This document shows, in pieces, positions 1 to 6,623 of a stretch of 12,402 nucleotides of DNA. Origin of the DNA: JAXDLH01 sp034666705 (GTDB taxonomy: Bacteria > Chloroflexota > UBA6077 > SHYK01); assembly GCA_034666705.1 (NCBI GenBank), contig JAXDLH010000365.1:1-12402 (forward strand). Reading direction: 5' to 3'. The translations under genes were made by a program, and so were the position numbers. Below the pieces are notes generated by a model that ran no database searches, was not told where the DNA came from, and saw only the letters and a list, made by a program, of their open reading frames with translations. Each line of letters begins with the position of its first letter. Positions within the stretch are counted from its first letter, which is position 1.

Positions 1-22
1 CCCCCCCCCCCCCCCCCCCCCC
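1..22. repeat. 22-nt C homopolymer at the window edge
   Basis: The first 22 bases are all C, and normal ankyrin coding sequence starts immediately afterwards at ACG CCG CTG. The ankyrin consensus expects a Gly/Asp-rich turn before TPL, not a poly-proline stretch. The run also sits exactly at the boundary. It is most simply a sequencing or assembly artefact, such as poly-G calls read on the other strand, though a real tract cannot be excluded. Confidence 0.75.
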
Positions 23-502
23 ACGCCGCTGCTCCACGCCGCCAAGCACGGGTATGCGGCGATCACCCGGGCGCTCCTTGCAGCCGGCGCCGATCTCGAA
101 GCGGCCTTCCAGGGCTGGCCGGCGCTCGTCTGGGCACCAGGCCACGGCCGCGACCTGGAGACCGTGCGCGCGCTGCTCGACGCCGGCGCGAATTCCAACG
201 TGCGCGGCCGCAGCGCTGCAAGCCCGCTCCAATTGGCGGCCTACCTTGGCCCAACCGAAGCGGTCGAACTGCTCCTCGCCCGCGGCGCCGACCCCAACCT
301 GCCCGACGAGCGCGGCCAGACACCGCTCATGCTCGCCGCCGAGCACGCCCGCCACGACGTGATCCGCCTCCTCGTCGACGCCGGCGCCGACCTGAACGCG
401 CAGGACGAAGACGGCCGCAGCGTGCTCGCCCACGCCGACTACTGGGCCGACTACGCCGGCACCGCCGACCTGCTCATCACCCTCGGCGCCAACGAGGAAT
501 AG
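2..502 (+). CDS. Ankyrin-repeat protein, 3' part (start outside window)
   Basis: Reading from base 2 the frame stays open to the TAG at 500-502, and reliable sequence begins at base 23. About five ankyrin repeats of 32-34 residues are visible. Each has the TPL(L/M)xAA first-helix signature, the LL(D/A)AGA turn and an Asp/Asn in the loop (for example TPLMLAAEHARHDVIRLLVDAGADLNA near the end). The second repeat, around LVWAPGHGRDLETVR, and the last, containing HADYWADYAG, are diverged; the last is probably a cap. Ankyrin repeats are protein-protein binding scaffolds, so no enzymatic role can be inferred. No signal peptide can be judged because the N-terminus is missing. The seven Pro codons given by the C run are probably not real. 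The next gene begins 15 nt downstream on the same strand, so co-transcription is likely. Confidence 0.85.
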   Translation, partial: PPPPPPPTPLLHAAKHGYAAITRALLAAGADLEAAFQGWPALVWAPGHGRDLETVRALLDAGANSNVRGRSAASPLQLAAYLGPTEAVELLLARGADPNLPDERGQTPLMLAAEHARHDVIRLLVDAGADLNAQDEDGRSVLAHADYWADYAGTADLLITLGANEE

Positions 503-517
503 GGCTCGGAGGTGATC

Positions 518-1039
518 ATGCGCGCGGCGGGCGAATCCGCGAATGGGGTGGCGCACGATGCGCCCTGGCTCCCGACCAGCGAGGAGCTGCGCGATCGGCT
601 GCGGGATCTGGTGGCGGCCTCGGGGCTCAGCCAGGCGGAGATCGCCCGGCGCCTGGGCGAGGAGCGCGAGTGGGTGAACAACCGCCTGCGCGGCAAGGTC
701 CAGCTTGCGGCGGAGGATTTGCCGCGCTTCGCCGCAATTCTGGGCGTCGGCCCGGCGATCTTCTTCGAGGAACGTCCACTGATCGTTTCTCACGTGGACG
801 AAGAGGTGTCAACAGCCGGTGTACCGGAACCTGCGACCGGCGCATCCGAACCCGGCCTCACACCCATCGAGCACCTGACCCGCGAGCTTGCAGCCTGGTC
901 GGAGGCGGATCGCGAGCGGATCCTGGCGCTCGTCGACCAGCTCACGCAGCTCCTGGCGATTGAGCTCGCCGAACAGCTCGCGACTGGCGCCCGTACTCGG
1001 CTCGTCGAGCTGCTCGGCGCCCGTCTCCGCGCCGAGTAG
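518..1039 (+). CDS. XRE/Cro-type helix-turn-helix protein with helical C-terminal domain
   Basis: This is a 173-residue cytoplasmic protein. I chose the ATG at 518 because GGAGG (508-512) lies 5 nt before it; the in-frame GTG at 512 overlaps that Shine-Dalgarno. Residues 22-83 form a lambda-repressor-like HTH. SQAEIARRLGEE is the first helix pair, EWVNNRLRGK the recognition region, and LPRFAAILGVGPAIFF the closing helix typical of XRE proteins. Residues 88-115 are a Pro/Ser/Thr-rich linker. Residues 116-172 are Leu/Ala/Glu-rich amphipathic helices, probably for oligomerisation. It probably binds DNA as a dimer and could regulate its own unit. The preceding ankyrin gene ends 15 nt upstream, so the two are likely translated from one message. 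The target and ligand are unknown. The HTH call is strong and the role is open. Confidence 0.85.
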   Translation: MRAAGESANGVAHDAPWLPTSEELRDRLRDLVAASGLSQAEIARRLGEEREWVNNRLRGKVQLAAEDLPRFAAILGVGPAIFFEERPLIVSHVDEEVSTAGVPEPATGASEPGLTPIEHLTRELAAWSEADRERILALVDQLTQLLAIELAEQLATGARTRLVELLGARLRAE

Positions 1040-1111
1040 GACGCCGGTCGCGCCTCCAGCCGCGGGTGGCCGGGGGCGCCCTGCCACCTACCGGTCGCGG
1101 CGTACGCACCG

Positions 1112-1117
1112 TACAAT
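1112..1117 (+). promoter_or_regulatory. Candidate -10 box (TACAAT) for the MFS gene
   Basis: TACAAT matches the sigma70 -10 consensus at five of six positions and lies 39 nt before the proposed ACG start. No good -35 hexamer is visible at 16-18 nt (TACCGG lies 17 nt upstream). The 117-nt gap after the XRE gene is consistent with an independent promoter here. Confidence 0.4.
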
Positions 1118-1156
1118 TGCGCCGACGCCGCAGCCGCGCGACCAGGAGGGACGCCC

Positions 1157-2401
1157 ACGAAGCCCACCGCCTCGCCGGTGCCGCAACGTGCGGCCCTCTA
1201 CCTCGCCGTCGTCCAGTTCTTCTTCGCCACCACGTGGACCGTGTACGTGGTCTTCCTGCCTACGCTGGCGGAGACGGTCGGCATCCCGCGTGAGCTGACC
1301 CGGTGGATCCTCGTCGCCGACCAGCTCACGTTTACGGTCACCGATTTCGCCATGGGCTGGGCCGCCGATCGCACGCTGCGCCTCATCGGGCGCCTCGCGC
1401 CGGCCATCGTCGCCGTGACGGCCATCTCGACACTCGCATTCCTCGCCATTCCCCACCTCGCCGGGCTGGGCAGCGTCGGGACCGGATTCTTCATAGGCGC
1501 GCTCGTCATCTGGGCGGTGACCTCATCTGCTTTGCGGGCACCGCCGTGGGTCGTCATCGGCCGCTACGCCGCCAACCCGAGCCTGCCACGGCTGGCCGCG
1601 CTCGTCAACGTTGGCGTTGCCGTTGGCGGCGCCTCGGCTTCGTATCTCGGCGCGACCCTGCGCAACTTCGACCCGCGCCTGCCGTTCGCGGTCTCCAGCC
1701 TGACCCTCTTTGCCACCACTGCCGGCTTGATCTGGGTCGAGCGCTCCCTGCGCCGCCCCTCCGCGATCGAGGCGGCCCCTGCCAGCCCACCAGAGCCCAT
1801 CGTGCAGGGTGCACGTTCCACGTCGGCCACCGCCGGTTTCCTGCTCGGCGCCGGCCTGCTTGCGCTCGGCTTTCAGATCCACCTCTCTTTCAACTCGTAC
1901 GACCAGTACCTGCGCTTCGCCACACCCGCCGCGCTCGACTACCTGCTGCCCATCTTCTGGGTCGGCTTCAACCTGCTCAGCTTCCCGGCGGCGGGCATCA
2001 CCAACCGGTGGGGCGGCCCCGGGGTCATGGCCGCCGCCGCGGTTCTCGCTGCCCTCGCCGCCACCATCGCCGCCGCCGCGCCGAACCTCGTCGCGACGAT
2101 TGCGGGGCAGACCCTCGCCGGCGGCGCGTGGGGCTCGGTGCTGACAGCCGGCATGGCGACGTCGCTCTACCTCGGCCGCACCGGTCGCGAGGGACGAACG
2201 GCTGGATTGTGGTTCTCGATACAGTCGGCCGCCACGTGCCTGCGCCTCGCGGTCTCGGCACTGGGACTCGACAGCCTGCCCGAGTTTCCGGTGCTCACCG
2301 CCTGGGCGCCGACCGTGCTATGGCTCGCCTCCGCCGCGATCCTGGCCTCCATCGCCTGGCGTGCCGGCACGCGCACCCCGGCACTCGTCCCCCAGGCCTG
2401 A
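1157..2401 (+). CDS. Major facilitator superfamily (MFS) transporter
   Basis: This is a 414-residue integral membrane protein with about 12 hydrophobic segments, the usual MFS size. The loop after TM2 carries a motif-A-like element (GWAADRTLRLIGR), with the conserved Asp-Arg and following basic residues. A charged, Pro-rich central loop (WVERSLRRPSAIEAAPASPPEP) separates the two six-helix halves. MFS carriers move small molecules by a rocker-switch, often with proton coupling. The substrate cannot be told from sequence; drug/metabolite efflux is one option. Start choice: AGGAGGG (1144-1150) sits 6 nt before an in-frame ACG at 1157, giving MKPTASPVPQRAALYL. The first standard start is a GTG at 1178, 27 nt from that site. 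I give the ACG start as most likely; with GTG the protein is 407 residues. It stands alone, with no obvious partner gene. Confidence 0.88.
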   Translation, partial: TKPTASPVPQRAALYLAVVQFFFATTWTVYVVFLPTLAETVGIPRELTRWILVADQLTFTVTDFAMGWAADRTLRLIGRLAPAIVAVTAISTLAFLAIPHLAGLGSVGTGFFIGALVIWAVTSSALRAPPWVVIGRYAANPSLPRLAALVNVGVAVGGASASYLGATLRNFDPRLPFAVSSLTLFATTAGLIWVERSLRRPSAIEAAPASPPEPIVQGARSTSATAGFLLGAGLLALGFQIHLSFNSYDQYLRFATPAALDYLLPIFWVGFNLLSFPAAGITNRWGGPGVMAAAAVLAALAATIAAAAPNLVATIAGQTLAGGAWGSVLTAGMATSLYLGRTGREGRTAGLWFSIQSAATCLRLAVSALGLDSLPEFPVLTAWAPTVLWLASAAILASIAWRAGTRTPALVPQA

Positions 2402-2420
2402 GCCGCGCCACGCGATCTGA

Positions 2421-2858
2421 TCCGCGCATGGCGCTGCGCAATCTCGGCGTTGGATTTCTGCTCGACCGCCAGTGGCACGCGTTGCGAAGCGAGATGGAGA
2501 CGACGATGCGCCCCGCACTGAGCTCATCGCCTCGGGATTCCGATCGACTCGCCGCGTCGTCCACTCAGAGCATTGCCTCTGACCCGAGGGGGTTCCGATT
2601 CAGTTCACCGACCATCCAGCGGTTGCATCAACAATCGAGCGGGCGCGAGCGATCGAGCTCGGCGACGTCCGGCTCAGCGTGCTGGGACGGTCCGACCTGC
2701 TTTACGAGAAGCTGCGCGCAGGCGCCGACCCTGCCCGCCGCCGCTTGGAGCGGCGGCGGGACCTTGTCGACGCTCAGCGGCTCGTCGAGGAGACACCCGA
2801 GCTGCGGGCTGAGCTGAGCGAGGCCGAGCAAGCGGTGCTCGATTCGCTGCCAGCGTAG
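2421..2858 (+). pseudogene. Decayed nucleotidyltransferase-type (possibly AbiEii-like) protein remnant
   Basis: One frame reads protein-like on both sides of an in-frame TGA at 2580-2582. Before it are residues such as TELIASGFRSTRRVVHSEH. After it are PEGVPIQFTDHPAVASTIERARAIELGDVRLSVLGRSDLLYEKLRAG, an RRR-LE-RRR-DLVDAQ segment, and a tail ending VLDSLPA before TAG at 2856-2858. A pattern of V-L-x-R-x-D-L-L-x-x-K-L, then D-L-x-D-A-x-x-L-x-E, resembles the C-terminal half of nucleotidyltransferase-fold proteins often annotated as hypothetical or toxin-side AbiEii-like; that is recollection and inference. The catalytic N-terminal G-G-x and D-x-D motifs are not visible. No ATG, GTG or TTG lies between the TGA and the conserved part. 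A stop exists at 2418-2420. It is most likely a dead fragment. A sequencing error or readthrough is the alternative. Confidence 0.45.
2734..2760. repeat. Perfect 11-bp GC-only hairpin (5-nt loop TTGGA)
   Basis: CCCGCCGCCGC (2734-2744) is the exact reverse complement of GCGGCGGCGGG (2750-2760), around a TTGGA loop. It falls inside the decayed gene, where it encodes Arg-Arg-Arg-Leu-Glu-Arg-Arg-Arg. Codon composition alone could produce it. It could nevertheless act as a strong RNA hairpin downstream of the MFS gene. No T tract follows, so it is not a canonical terminator. Confidence 0.7.
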
Positions 2859-2886
2859 GAGTCGCGCGAGCCCCGGATCACTGCTT

Positions 2887-3501
2887 CTAGCCCGCATACC
2901 AGCCGCGGCGCCGCAGCAGCGCTGGTCCCCAGACGAGAAAGACCATGCCCAGGAGCGCGCAGACCGGGACGGCGATCGCCTCGATCGCGCGACCTCGATC
3001 CCACAGCCACACTACGCGCTCCCCATCGAGCAGCGCCACTCGCGTCGACGCTCGGTCCCACGTGCGGTATGCCACTACCACGGTATCCCCGGGCGTCAGC
3101 TTGTCGTAGACGTCCCCGCCCATTTCGAGCTCAATCGACCGAGTTCCTCCACAAGGGGCCTCGTCCGGTGGGCAGGGCAGCGCCACATGGTCGCCCTCGT
3201 GCAGCGCCAGCACCTCGCTCAGGTCCATCGGGGTACCGGCTGGGAGGGAGGTAAAGAAGCTCTTGGGCCCGTCGTGCACGTCGATCGTGCCGAACGCTCC
3301 GAGCTCACCGTACGCCGCCTGCTGCGGGCTGGCGAGCGCGATCGTGGCGAACACCCCGGCGGCGAGCAGGAACCCGGCGCCGGCCCCCGCCGTGCCGAGC
3401 CAGCCCCATCGCCTCATGCCCATCGCCCGGCGTACCAGCGAGAGCAACCCGCCGCCGAGCAGCAGCACGATGAATAGCGCGGCTAAGGAATACCCGGACA
3501 C
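2887..3501 (-). CDS. Small three-pass membrane protein, DUF3592-like
   Basis: This is a 204-residue protein of unknown function. Hydrophobic segments lie at about residues 5-23, 35-57 and 174-196. Between the second and third is a roughly 115-residue soluble part rich in beta-type sequence, with a pair of cysteines (C110, C117) that could form a disulfide outside the cytoplasm. The stretch YDKLTPGDTVVVAYRTWDRASTRVALLDG resembles the GdxVxVxYdPxxP element of DUF3592 proteins, a resemblance I infer. The C-terminus is basic (LLRRRGWYAG). The start used is a GTG at 3501 with only a weak Shine-Dalgarno, chosen because it keeps the first membrane segment; an internal Met27 start would lose it. The upstream isochorismatase gene ends 21 nt before this start, so the two form a likely operon. 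It converges on the decayed gene at 2858. Confidence 0.75.
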   Translation of the reverse strand: MSGYSLAALFIVLLLGGGLLSLVRRAMGMRRWGWLGTAGAGAGFLLAAGVFATIALASPQQAAYGELGAFGTIDVHDGPKSFFTSLPAGTPMDLSEVLALHEGDHVALPCPPDEAPCGGTRSIELEMGGDVYDKLTPGDTVVVAYRTWDRASTRVALLDGERVVWLWDRGRAIEAIAVPVCALLGMVFLVWGPALLRRRGWYAG

Positions 3502-3522
3502 CTGGCCGCCGTGTATCGCTTG

Positions 3523-4155
3523 CTAGCTTCGCGCTCCCGTGGCGGCGCGCCAGATGGCGCCGACTTCGTCCGCCTGCACCACCGTGCCGAAGAACTTGCG
3601 CACGTTGTGCAGCGTCGCCTCGTGCGCTGGCAGGTCCGGCGTGGCCGACGCGTCCGCGGGGAGCACGACGTAGTAGTCCAGCATGTGGCCGTGGCGTGCC
3701 GTCGACTCGACGCAGACGTTGGTCGCCGTGCCGGTCACCACGATCGTCCGCACCCCTCGGCTGCGCAACACGAGGTCCAACGAGGTGTCGACGAACGCGC
3801 TGTAGCGGTGCTTCGTCACGACCACGTCTCCCGGCTGCGGCACGAGGTCGCCGTACCACTCGGCGCCCCAGGTACCCTCCCAGCACGGATTCGCCTTCCG
3901 CCCGACCCGCCGTTCGAGATATACCTCGGAGTTCGTCGTGTCGTCATGACTGACCCGCACGAACACCACGGTGGCACCGGCCGCCCGCGCATCCGCCGCC
4001 AACTGCTGGATCGTCGGCGCGATCGCCTGCACCACGCGCACGTCGTCGCCGTTCTGGGCGCAGGCGCCCTCGTCGTCGCAGAAATCGTTCTGCATGTCGA
4101 TCACGATCAGCGCCGTATGCGCGGGCGCCACCTTTGCCTCGAGCGTCGCGAGCAT
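3523..4155 (-). CDS. Isochorismatase-family cysteine hydrolase
   Basis: This 210-residue cytoplasmic enzyme of the isochorismatase/nicotinamidase superfamily hydrolyses C-N or vinyl-ether bonds. The catalytic triad is visible: D20 in ALIVIDMQNDF, K115 in VVTKHRYSAF, and C148 in GTATNVCVESTA. The cis-peptide region precedes the cysteine, as usual. Length is normal for the family. The KHRYSAF...LRSRG...TATNVCVEST pattern is closer to the ureidoacrylate-amidase (RutB) and biuret-hydrolase-like branch than to pyrazinamidase, but no other rut or triuret/biuret gene is present, so the substrate is unknown. The ATG at 4155 has an excellent Shine-Dalgarno (GGAGGGGG, 4166-4159). A promoter with an extended -10 lies about 50 nt upstream. 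The membrane protein gene follows after 21 nt and is probably co-transcribed; no functional link between the two is evident. Confidence 0.9.
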   Translation of the reverse strand: MLATLEAKVAPAHTALIVIDMQNDFCDDEGACAQNGDDVRVVQAIAPTIQQLAADARAAGATVVFVRVSHDDTTNSEVYLERRVGRKANPCWEGTWGAEWYGDLVPQPGDVVVTKHRYSAFVDTSLDLVLRSRGVRTIVVTGTATNVCVESTARHGHMLDYYVVLPADASATPDLPAHEATLHNVRKFFGTVVQADEVGAIWRAATGARS

Positions 4156-4192
4156 GAGCCCCCTCCGAGCGTGCGGAACGCGTCGAACGTCG

Positions 4193-4209
4193 ATGCCGGC
4201 ATTCTAGCA
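4193..4209 (-). promoter_or_regulatory. Extended -10 promoter with overlapping palindrome for the isochorismatase unit
   Basis: On the minus strand TGC-TAGAAT (4209-4201) gives an extended -10 element with a five-of-six match, predicting initiation near 4194. The perfect 10-bp palindrome ATGCCGGCAT (4193-4202) overlaps the end of the box and the predicted start site, where a repressor could sit. No clear -35 is seen. The remainder of the 221-nt gap (4210-4376) holds no gene I can support. It contains only a short palindrome, GCGCCCGGCGC (4308-4318), and a weak CACAC/GTGTG inverted pair (4331-4350). Confidence 0.5.
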
Positions 4210-4376
4210 TCGCGTTTCGGCAATAACGCAGAGGATCGCCAGCAGATATCCAGCCGCTATCGGACGACGTTGCAGGGCAACACAGCAGGCAGGCAATCAA
4301 CGATCGAGCGCCCGGCGCACTGAGCCAGCTCACACCCGTCCGGTCGTGTGCGGGCCTCAATCAGTCCATCGCTCGG

Positions 4377-6569
4377 TCATGGCTGCGGCGCGTGGAACGC
4401 GCCGTCGTAGAAGCGCAGGTAGTCGGGGATGTGACTGGCCCAGTAATCGCCATCGTGCTCGCCGGGCGTCACCGCGTAGGTGTGACCGATGTGGCGCGCC
4501 TCCAGGGCATCGTTCAGTTGCTCCGCACGTGGCAGCCAATCGTCGTCGTCGCCGATGTCCATCCAGACTGCCAGCCGAGTGAGCCCGGTGGTATTGAGCG
4601 CCAGGGAGACGGGGTCGCGGTCCCGGAAGTCTGCTCCTTCCCCTAACATGTCACGCTCACCCTCCTGAGGCAGCGCCGGGCTGTGTGCACCCACCGCTCC
4701 CCAGATGTTCGGGTGGCGGAAGGCGTTCACGAGCGCACCGGTTCCGCCCATCGAAAGCCCGCCGAGCGCCTTATTGCGCGCGCCAGGCAGCACCCGATAC
4801 GTGCTGCCGATGTGCCGCACGAGATCGACGTTGAGATAGTCGGCGAACCGCGGACCATCGTCGGGCCAGTTGACCCAGTAACTGCTGAGACCGCCCTCCG
4901 GGAGCACGATGATCATCGGCTCGATCTCGCCAGTCACGATCATCTCGTCGGCGAGATCGACGAGCCCGTACGCCAGCCACTCCTCATTGGACCCGCTGTT
5001 GCCGTGCAGCATATAGAGCGTCGGGTAGCGTCGCTCGTCATCGTCATATCCCGGCGGGAGATAAATGAAATATGACATGTTCGCATAGAGGGCCGAGCTG
5101 AAGAACTGCTCGCTCTCGAGCGTGCCGGCAATCTGCCCATGCAGCAGCTCTCCGGCGAGATAGCGCGCCCCCTCGCTACCATTGGGACCGGCCGAATCCG
5201 GCGCAGCAGGATCGGTCGCGGGCGCTTTCCTGGGAGTGGGCGTGCCAAACGCGCGGGCCACTCGCGCTTCCCGCGAGTCGGGCGCCGCGCTCGCGAGGTT
5301 AGCCGTCGGCGTCTGAGGAGCCAACGGCAGCAACAGGAGACAGGCTGCGGCGGCGCTGGCCGGCCACGCGTACCGGCGCACGCCCGGCGCCTCCCCCACC
5401 ACGAGCAGGCCATGGCGCGCCAGGAGCCAGATCACCAGGATCGCTGCCGCCTGCAACGCTGCGCTCACCAGCCGGGGATAGGCGCTCGCCAGCGGCAGTC
5501 GATCGAGCAGGAGCGCGATGGGAACTGCCAGGAGGATGTGCGCCGCGTAGGCATACAGGGCACGCTCACCCAAGGGGAGGAGCAGCCAACCGGCGAGGCG
5601 GCGGATCGGCCCCCACAGCTCGGTCACCAGCAGATACAAGAACCCAAACACGATTGCCGTCGCCAGCAACCGACCGGGGCGGACGTCGCTCTTGCTGAAC
5701 ACTGCTTCGATCAGGAAGAGCTGGATGTCGCTGGCGCGCTGCGGTGCGTCCGACCAGAGGGACAACAGCGAATCCTGGATGCGATAGGCGGCGATCAGCG
5801 CGGCGGAGAGCAGTCCCAAGACGACGAGGACGGGACGGCGTGGGATGCACGCAAGGCGCGCTGCAATCTGCTCGCGGTGCCAGCCGAGCACCATACCCGT
5901 GAAGAAGAAGATCTGCCACGCCGATAGAAAGAACAGGTGATTGCCGGCGATCGGCCACGGCACACTCGTCTGTTCGGGATAGAGCTGGTACGCCAGCCAG
6001 AGCAGCCAGGACCCCATCAGCACGACCGCCGTCCGCCCCTGTGAGAGCAGCACCAGCACGATCGGCGCTGCCATGAGCAGGAGCGTGTAGAGGAGTGGAA
6101 TGTCGACGAGATAGTAGGTTCGATGCAGCGTGAGGATAGAGACCACGAACGTGAGGGGATCGGGGAACGCTTCCCCCTCGGCCCAGTGCATGCCAAGGAG
6201 CTCGGAGGCGGGGATGAAGAGCAGGGTCAGGGTTACGGTGACGAGATAGAGGGTTACCGCCCGCTCGAGGGCCCGCCGCAACGCGAGCCCGAGCCCGTCG
6301 CGTGCCACGAGGCGCCGATACGCCAGCCCCATGACGAGGCCCGAGATGAGGATGAAGCCCTCGGCCGCCGAGGTGTAGAACCGATTCCCACCGGTGATAG
6401 CGTAGAGGTACGAGGGGCCCGCGAGATGGTCGATCACCATCGCCACGACGCACAACCCGCGCAGCAGGTCGATGCGCGCGTCGCGCCCGGATCCCGGCGC
6501 ACCCCTGGGGAGCGGCAAGCTCGCCGGTCGGAGCCGGGAGATGCGCCGCAGCCGGTCCCGGGGCTGCAC
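4377..6569 (-). CDS. OpgC-like membrane acyltransferase fused to a C-terminal esterase-D-family domain
   Basis: This 730-residue two-domain protein has about ten or eleven membrane segments at residues 29-395. They begin with RDARIDLLRGLCVVAMVIDHLAG, the signature opening of OpgC/acyltransferase-3-like proteins, which acylate periplasmic glucans or similar substrates. A further hydrophobic helix (about 402-418) leads to a Pro/Ala/Asp-rich linker (419-470) and then an alpha/beta-hydrolase domain (about 480-728) of the esterase-D/antigen-85-like family. Its parts are YFIYLPPGYDDDERRYPTLYMLHG, nucleophile S606 in GGLSMGG, an acidic residue in WMDIGDDDD (D671 or D675), and H705 in GEHDGDYW. The hydrolase is predicted to face outside. 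The start is uncertain: I chose GTG at 6569, just before the basic N-terminus, because upstream residues are antisense to the divergent gene, but no Shine-Dalgarno is visible. In-frame GTG 6602 and an internal TTG are alternatives. An exported hydrolase gene lies divergent, 54 nt away. Confidence 0.85.
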   Translation of the reverse strand: MQPRDRLRRISRLRPASLPLPRGAPGSGRDARIDLLRGLCVVAMVIDHLAGPSYLYAITGGNRFYTSAAEGFILISGLVMGLAYRRLVARDGLGLALRRALERAVTLYLVTVTLTLLFIPASELLGMHWAEGEAFPDPLTFVVSILTLHRTYYLVDIPLLYTLLLMAAPIVLVLLSQGRTAVVLMGSWLLWLAYQLYPEQTSVPWPIAGNHLFFLSAWQIFFFTGMVLGWHREQIAARLACIPRRPVLVVLGLLSAALIAAYRIQDSLLSLWSDAPQRASDIQLFLIEAVFSKSDVRPGRLLATAIVFGFLYLLVTELWGPIRRLAGWLLLPLGERALYAYAAHILLAVPIALLLDRLPLASAYPRLVSAALQAAAILVIWLLARHGLLVVGEAPGVRRYAWPASAAAACLLLLPLAPQTPTANLASAAPDSREARVARAFGTPTPRKAPATDPAAPDSAGPNGSEGARYLAGELLHGQIAGTLESEQFFSSALYANMSYFIYLPPGYDDDERRYPTLYMLHGNSGSNEEWLAYGLVDLADEMIVTGEIEPMIIVLPEGGLSSYWVNWPDDGPRFADYLNVDLVRHIGSTYRVLPGARNKALGGLSMGGTGALVNAFRHPNIWGAVGAHSPALPQEGERDMLGEGADFRDRDPVSLALNTTGLTRLAVWMDIGDDDDWLPRAEQLNDALEARHIGHTYAVTPGEHDGDYWASHIPDYLRFYDGAFHAPQP

Positions 6570-6584
6570 TCGCGACCGTGCTCT

Positions 6585-6591
6585 TATGCTA
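6585..6591. promoter_or_regulatory. Overlapping divergent -10-like boxes between the two hydrolase genes
   Basis: TATGCT reads rightwards at 6585-6590, and on the other strand TAGCAT reads leftwards at 6591-6586, inside a 54-nt intergenic gap. Either could serve as a -10 box, rightwards for the TTG at 6624 and leftwards for the GTG at 6569. If both are used they would be mutually exclusive. No convincing -35 is visible on either side. Confidence 0.3.
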
Positions 6592-6623
6592 CTCTTAGGC
6601 ACATCGTCGTTCTTGGAGGCACG

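Noticed and set aside
512..520. GTG at 512 as start of the XRE gene
   Set aside because: It overlaps the GGAGG ribosome site that correctly positions the ATG at 518.
1303..2817. 504-residue plus-strand frame
   Set aside because: It is out of frame with the MFS gene over most of its length and has the Arg/Pro/His-rich composition typical of shadow frames in GC-rich DNA.
3511..4323. 270-residue plus-strand frame
   Set aside because: It is antisense to the isochorismatase-family gene and full of His/Arg runs.
6123..6623. Upstream extension of the exported hydrolase frame
   Set aside because: It is antisense to the membrane domain of the neighbour and rich in charged residues; the TTG with its Shine-Dalgarno at 6624 is followed by a proper signal sequence.
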